Positions 62,104 through 64,000 of a DNA stretch of 64,000 nucleotides are shown here, piece after piece. The stretch lies in NCBI GenBank assembly GCA_002390845.1, contig DGQT01000099.1:1-64000 (forward strand), in the 5' to 3' direction. The notes below the pieces were generated by a model, which was not told where the DNA came from, did not search any database, and worked only from the letters and a program-made list of their open reading frames with translations. Origin of the DNA: Chitinophagaceae bacterium UBA4407 (lineage in GTDB: Bacteria > Bacteroidota > Bacteroidia > Chitinophagales > Chitinophagaceae). The position numbers were made by a program, and so were the translations under genes. Each line of letters starts with the position of its first letter. Position 1 is the first letter of the stretch.

Positions 62104-62260
62104 AATCTACGCTAAGATAAAAGCTCAACAAAATATCCAGCCGTACAGGGCATGCCTACCCTTCAATCTTCGCATTTCTGAATATAGCTTCGGCAGCCGA
62201 AGAGTGCGACGCAACAAAAACTCAATAGAATTTCTTAGGCTGGGTTCAAAAAGTCTTTAT
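62104..62260 (-). repeat. Palindromic element, R half with insertion (partner at 61410)
   Basis: The inner arm at 62104-62138 contains GCTCAACAAAATATCC, complementary to the L arm. After GTACA at about 62144 the core is interrupted by about 50 bases ending CGGCAGCC, then resumes as GAAGAGTGCGACGCAAC (62199-62215). The outer end is decayed (TAGGCTGGGTTCAAAAAG, about 62238). Confidence 0.85.
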
Positions 62261-62344
62261 AAAATTTACCCGTTTTCGTTTTTCGAAAAAATAATATTCA
62301 GAATAAATTCTCTGTGTAATTTACACGCTCAAAAAAATATAAAT

Positions 62345-62764
62345 ATGAAAAGACATGCAACCGCCGTATGGAACGGCTCAGGAAAAGAAGGTAACGGAGT
62401 GCTAACTACACAGAGCGGCGTATTGAGCAACACGCAATATTCTTTTAATTCCAGGTTCGCCGAAGGTATTGGCACCAATCCTGAAGAGCTTATTGCCGCT
62501 GCACATGCGGGCTGCTTTGCAATGAAGCTCAGCTTTGTTCTTGGCGCTGCGGGCTTTACAGCCGAGTCGCTTGAAGCTACGGCACATATAAATCTTGATA
62601 CGGCGCAGGGTAAAATAACCGAATCGCACCTGGTATTAAAAGCCAAAGTACCTGGCATTGGCAAAGAAAAATTCGATGAGTGTGTTGCCGATGCAAAAGC
62701 GAATTGCCCGATAAGTTTATTGCTGAATGCAGCGATATCTATAGAAGCAGAGTTATCGGCTTAA
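62345..62764 (+). CDS. OsmC family peroxiredoxin
   Basis: A 139-residue OsmC-type protein. The redox cysteines are C57 (AHAGCFAM) and C121 (AKANCPIS). The N-terminal MKRHATAVWNGSGKEGNGVL matches the classic OsmC start, so the ATG at 62345 is chosen over the upstream open frame, whose first part is repeat DNA. It would detoxify organic hydroperoxides in the cytoplasm. A GNAT gene follows 30 bases later, probably co-transcribed. This is the second OsmC protein in the window; the two belong to different subgroups. Confidence 0.93.
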   Translation: MKRHATAVWNGSGKEGNGVLTTQSGVLSNTQYSFNSRFAEGIGTNPEELIAAAHAGCFAMKLSFVLGAAGFTAESLEATAHINLDTAQGKITESHLVLKAKVPGIGKEKFDECVADAKANCPISLLLNAAISIEAELSA

Positions 62765-62794
62765 CAATTCAAAACAAGAAAGAATCAAAAAATT

Positions 62795-63238
62795 ATGAAC
62801 GTTGAAATTCGCAGAGCCACCGTTGAAGATGCAAACATAATAGCCCCGCTGTTTGAAGAATACCGTGTATGGTATCATCAGGTTCCGGATGCAGATGCAG
62901 CATTAAATTTTATCACTGAACGCCTGCAGTTTAACGAAAGCGTGATCTTTATTGCATTCATAAACGATGAAGCTGTAGGTTTTACACAGCTATACCCCAT
63001 CTTTACATCGGTTGGCATGAAGCGGACTTTTTTATTGAACGATTTATTTGTAAAAGAATCTGCAAGAGGAAAACATGTTGGAAAAGCATTATTAAATGCA
63101 GCCAAAAAGCATGGCAAATCTTTAAACTGTAAATGGCTGATGCTGCAGACATCTAATGATAATTACAGGGCGCAGGCATTATACGAAAAAGATGGCTGGA
63201 TAAAAGAATCAGATTTTTTTTACAGTGTATTGCTTTAA
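62795..63238 (+). CDS. GNAT family N-acetyltransferase
   Basis: A 147-residue GNAT protein. The acetyl-CoA loop is in FVKESARGKHVGKALLNAA (residues about 88-106), where R/Q-x-x-G-x-G/A appears as RGKHVG. The beta5 to alpha4 region (WLMLQTSNDNYRAQALYEKDGWIKE) near 113-137 completes the fold. It transfers an acetyl group to an amine substrate in the cytoplasm; which amine is unknown. It lies 30 bases after the OsmC gene and is followed by a strong hairpin, so the two form an operon. Confidence 0.92.
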   Translation: MNVEIRRATVEDANIIAPLFEEYRVWYHQVPDADAALNFITERLQFNESVIFIAFINDEAVGFTQLYPIFTSVGMKRTFLLNDLFVKESARGKHVGKALLNAAKKHGKSLNCKWLMLQTSNDNYRAQALYEKDGWIKESDFFYSVLL

Positions 63239-63276
63239 AAATAAAGCCCTGCAGCGCGGGGCTTTATTTTTATTTT
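63237..63276 (+). terminator. Terminator after the OsmC/GNAT operon
   Basis: AAATAAAGCCC pairs with GGGCTTTATTT around a GC-rich loop, overlapping the GNAT stop region and followed by ATTTT. It could work in both directions. Confidence 0.85.
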
Positions 63277-63351
63277 AAATAGCTTGTTAAACCGTTCCCG
63301 TTCCTCCTGCTTTTCCATAAAACAGGTAATGTATTTTGCATTACTTAGGTA

Positions 63352-63384
63352 TTTGGCAACAAGCGCAAGGGAAACCTATTTTTG
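63352..63384 (+). promoter_or_regulatory. Promoter of the 63400 gene
   Basis: TTTG at 63352-63355 and TATTTTTG at 63377-63384 are separated by 21 bases, matching the Bacteroidota -33/-7 arrangement exactly. The predicted start site is close to the TTG codon at 63400. Confidence 0.6.
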
Positions 63385-63399
63385 TAAAAAATACTTACA

Positions 63400-63912
63400 T
63401 TGGAAACTACCACGCTTATTCTTATTCTTGTTGTAATTTTTTGTTTTGCCGGGGTTATGCTATACCTGCTTTTTGCAAAAAATAAAATAAAAAGCAACGG
63501 CAATGCCGAATCTGGTAATGCAACTGTTCAAATGCAATTGCAGGCTTATGAACGTTTAATATTACTTACTGACAGAATTGCTTTGCCCAACTTAATTAGT
63601 CGTGTAAATCAGCCCGGGGCCAGTGCCCGTGAAATGCAGTACATGCTTACACAAAGTATAAAAGAAGAATACAGCCACAATATAACGCAACAGATATATG
63701 TAAGCGCCGATGCCTGGACCTCGGTTAAAAACCTGAAAGAGCAAAACATGCTTATTGTTAACCAGCTTGCCAATCTGCTGCCGCCAAATGCAACTGCAAT
63801 GGACCTTAATAAAATATTATTAGAATACGTGATGACAGATAAAAAGGGAACTTTACATGAAGTTGTAAGTGAAGTGTTAAGTTATGAAGCGAAGAAAATA
63901 TTCGCATCTTAG
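63400..63912 (+). CDS. Conserved membrane-anchored protein of unknown function
   Basis: A 170-residue protein with one N-terminal helix (about residues 5-25) and then a soluble helical domain with LQAYERLILLTDRIALPNLISRVNQPG (about 47-75), EEYSHNITQQIYVSADAW (about 88-105) and a C-terminal helix. I know this pattern from an uncharacterised family (possibly DUF7935) widespread in Bacteroidota; the number is from memory. The start is TTG at 63400, since no in-frame ATG precedes the anchor and the promoter fits. It is in the same direction as the partial gene at 63956. No function can be inferred. Confidence 0.8.
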   Translation: METTTLILILVVIFCFAGVMLYLLFAKNKIKSNGNAESGNATVQMQLQAYERLILLTDRIALPNLISRVNQPGASAREMQYMLTQSIKEEYSHNITQQIYVSADAWTSVKNLKEQNMLIVNQLANLLPPNATAMDLNKILLEYVMTDKKGTLHEVVSEVLSYEAKKIFAS

Positions 63913-63955
63913 CTGTTAATGAATACCCGGTACTTAGTGATTAATAAATGCCTGC

Positions 63956-64000
63956 ATGAATAAAAACAAAAAATTTACGGATAGTGATATAGAGATTGAC
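63956..64000 (+). CDS. Start of a gene cut by the window end
   Basis: ATG at 63956 opens MNKNKKFTDSDIEID, continuing past the window edge. It lies 43 bases after the previous stop, so the two may be in one operon. The sequence is too short to identify. The phrase resembles the N-terminus of methylmalonyl-CoA mutase-like proteins, but this is weak. Confidence 0.5.
   Translation, partial: MNKNKKFTDSDIEID

Overview
The window looks like a chromosomal segment of a Bacteroidota bacterium, most likely a member of the Chitinophagaceae or a close relative (inference). The evidence is a SusC/SusD pair and four other outer-membrane beta-barrel proteins (three of them TonB-dependent receptors), three secreted proteins with type IX secretion (T9SS) C-terminal sorting domains, a DUF4249 lipoprotein, many lipoproteins, an NtrC-like regulator of the GSFTSA type, and several TAnnTTTG (-7) promoter motifs. 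I saw no rRNA, tRNA, CRISPR array, IS transposase or prophage.

Layout. 0.2-9 kb: oxidoreductase, periplasmic thioredoxin, NUDIX hydrolase, AGMO-like membrane hydroxylase, OsmC protein, lipoyl synthase (lipA), and a PQQ dehydrogenase with an embedded cytochrome c. 9-17.7 kb: small membrane protein, kelch/T9SS protein, a hypothetical protein, a frameshifted glyoxalase pseudogene, a GH127 arabinofuranosidase and an AT-rich hypothetical gene. 17.9-26 kb: dnaE, an NlpC/P60 lipoprotein, a BamA-like outer-membrane protein and purC. 26-42 kb: TonB-dependent receptors, a T9SS protein, pdhB, and a receptor-DUF4249-MG2-like group. 42-46 kb: a hypothetical membrane gene, a 42-bp tandem array, an NtrC-type regulator lacking an HTH domain, and miaA. 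46-59 kb: a co-directional locus of SusC, SusD, an ASPIC/UnbV FG-GAP lipoprotein, a DUF1573 lipoprotein, a cytochrome c/FG-GAP lipoprotein and a vanadium-haloperoxidase-type lipoprotein. 59-64 kb: a T9SS type B protein, a hypothetical membrane gene, OsmC, a GNAT acetyltransferase, a membrane-anchored conserved protein and the first codons of another gene.

The most unusual structure is not a gene. Nearly every long intergenic gap holds one or both halves of the same palindromic element. Its core is GTTGCGTCGCACACTTGTAC (called L here) or the reverse complement (R). Outside the core lies CTTTTG and an outer end resembling GAGCCGGGC next to an A/T run; inside it lies an arm resembling GAGCTTTTACCGAAGCG. 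I count about 18 L and 18 R copies, mostly alternating L then R. Some pairs close directly into a hairpin of roughly 115-330 bp. In at least three cases (16.3-17.8, 42.1-43.1 and 61.4-62.3 kb) a single minus-strand gene of unknown function sits in the loop, and the element-specific bases of the two arms are still complementary. Other hairpin repeats are nested in the elements, several at one fixed position inside the core. This may be an undescribed intergenic repeat system that carries or captures genes; its mobility and function are inference.
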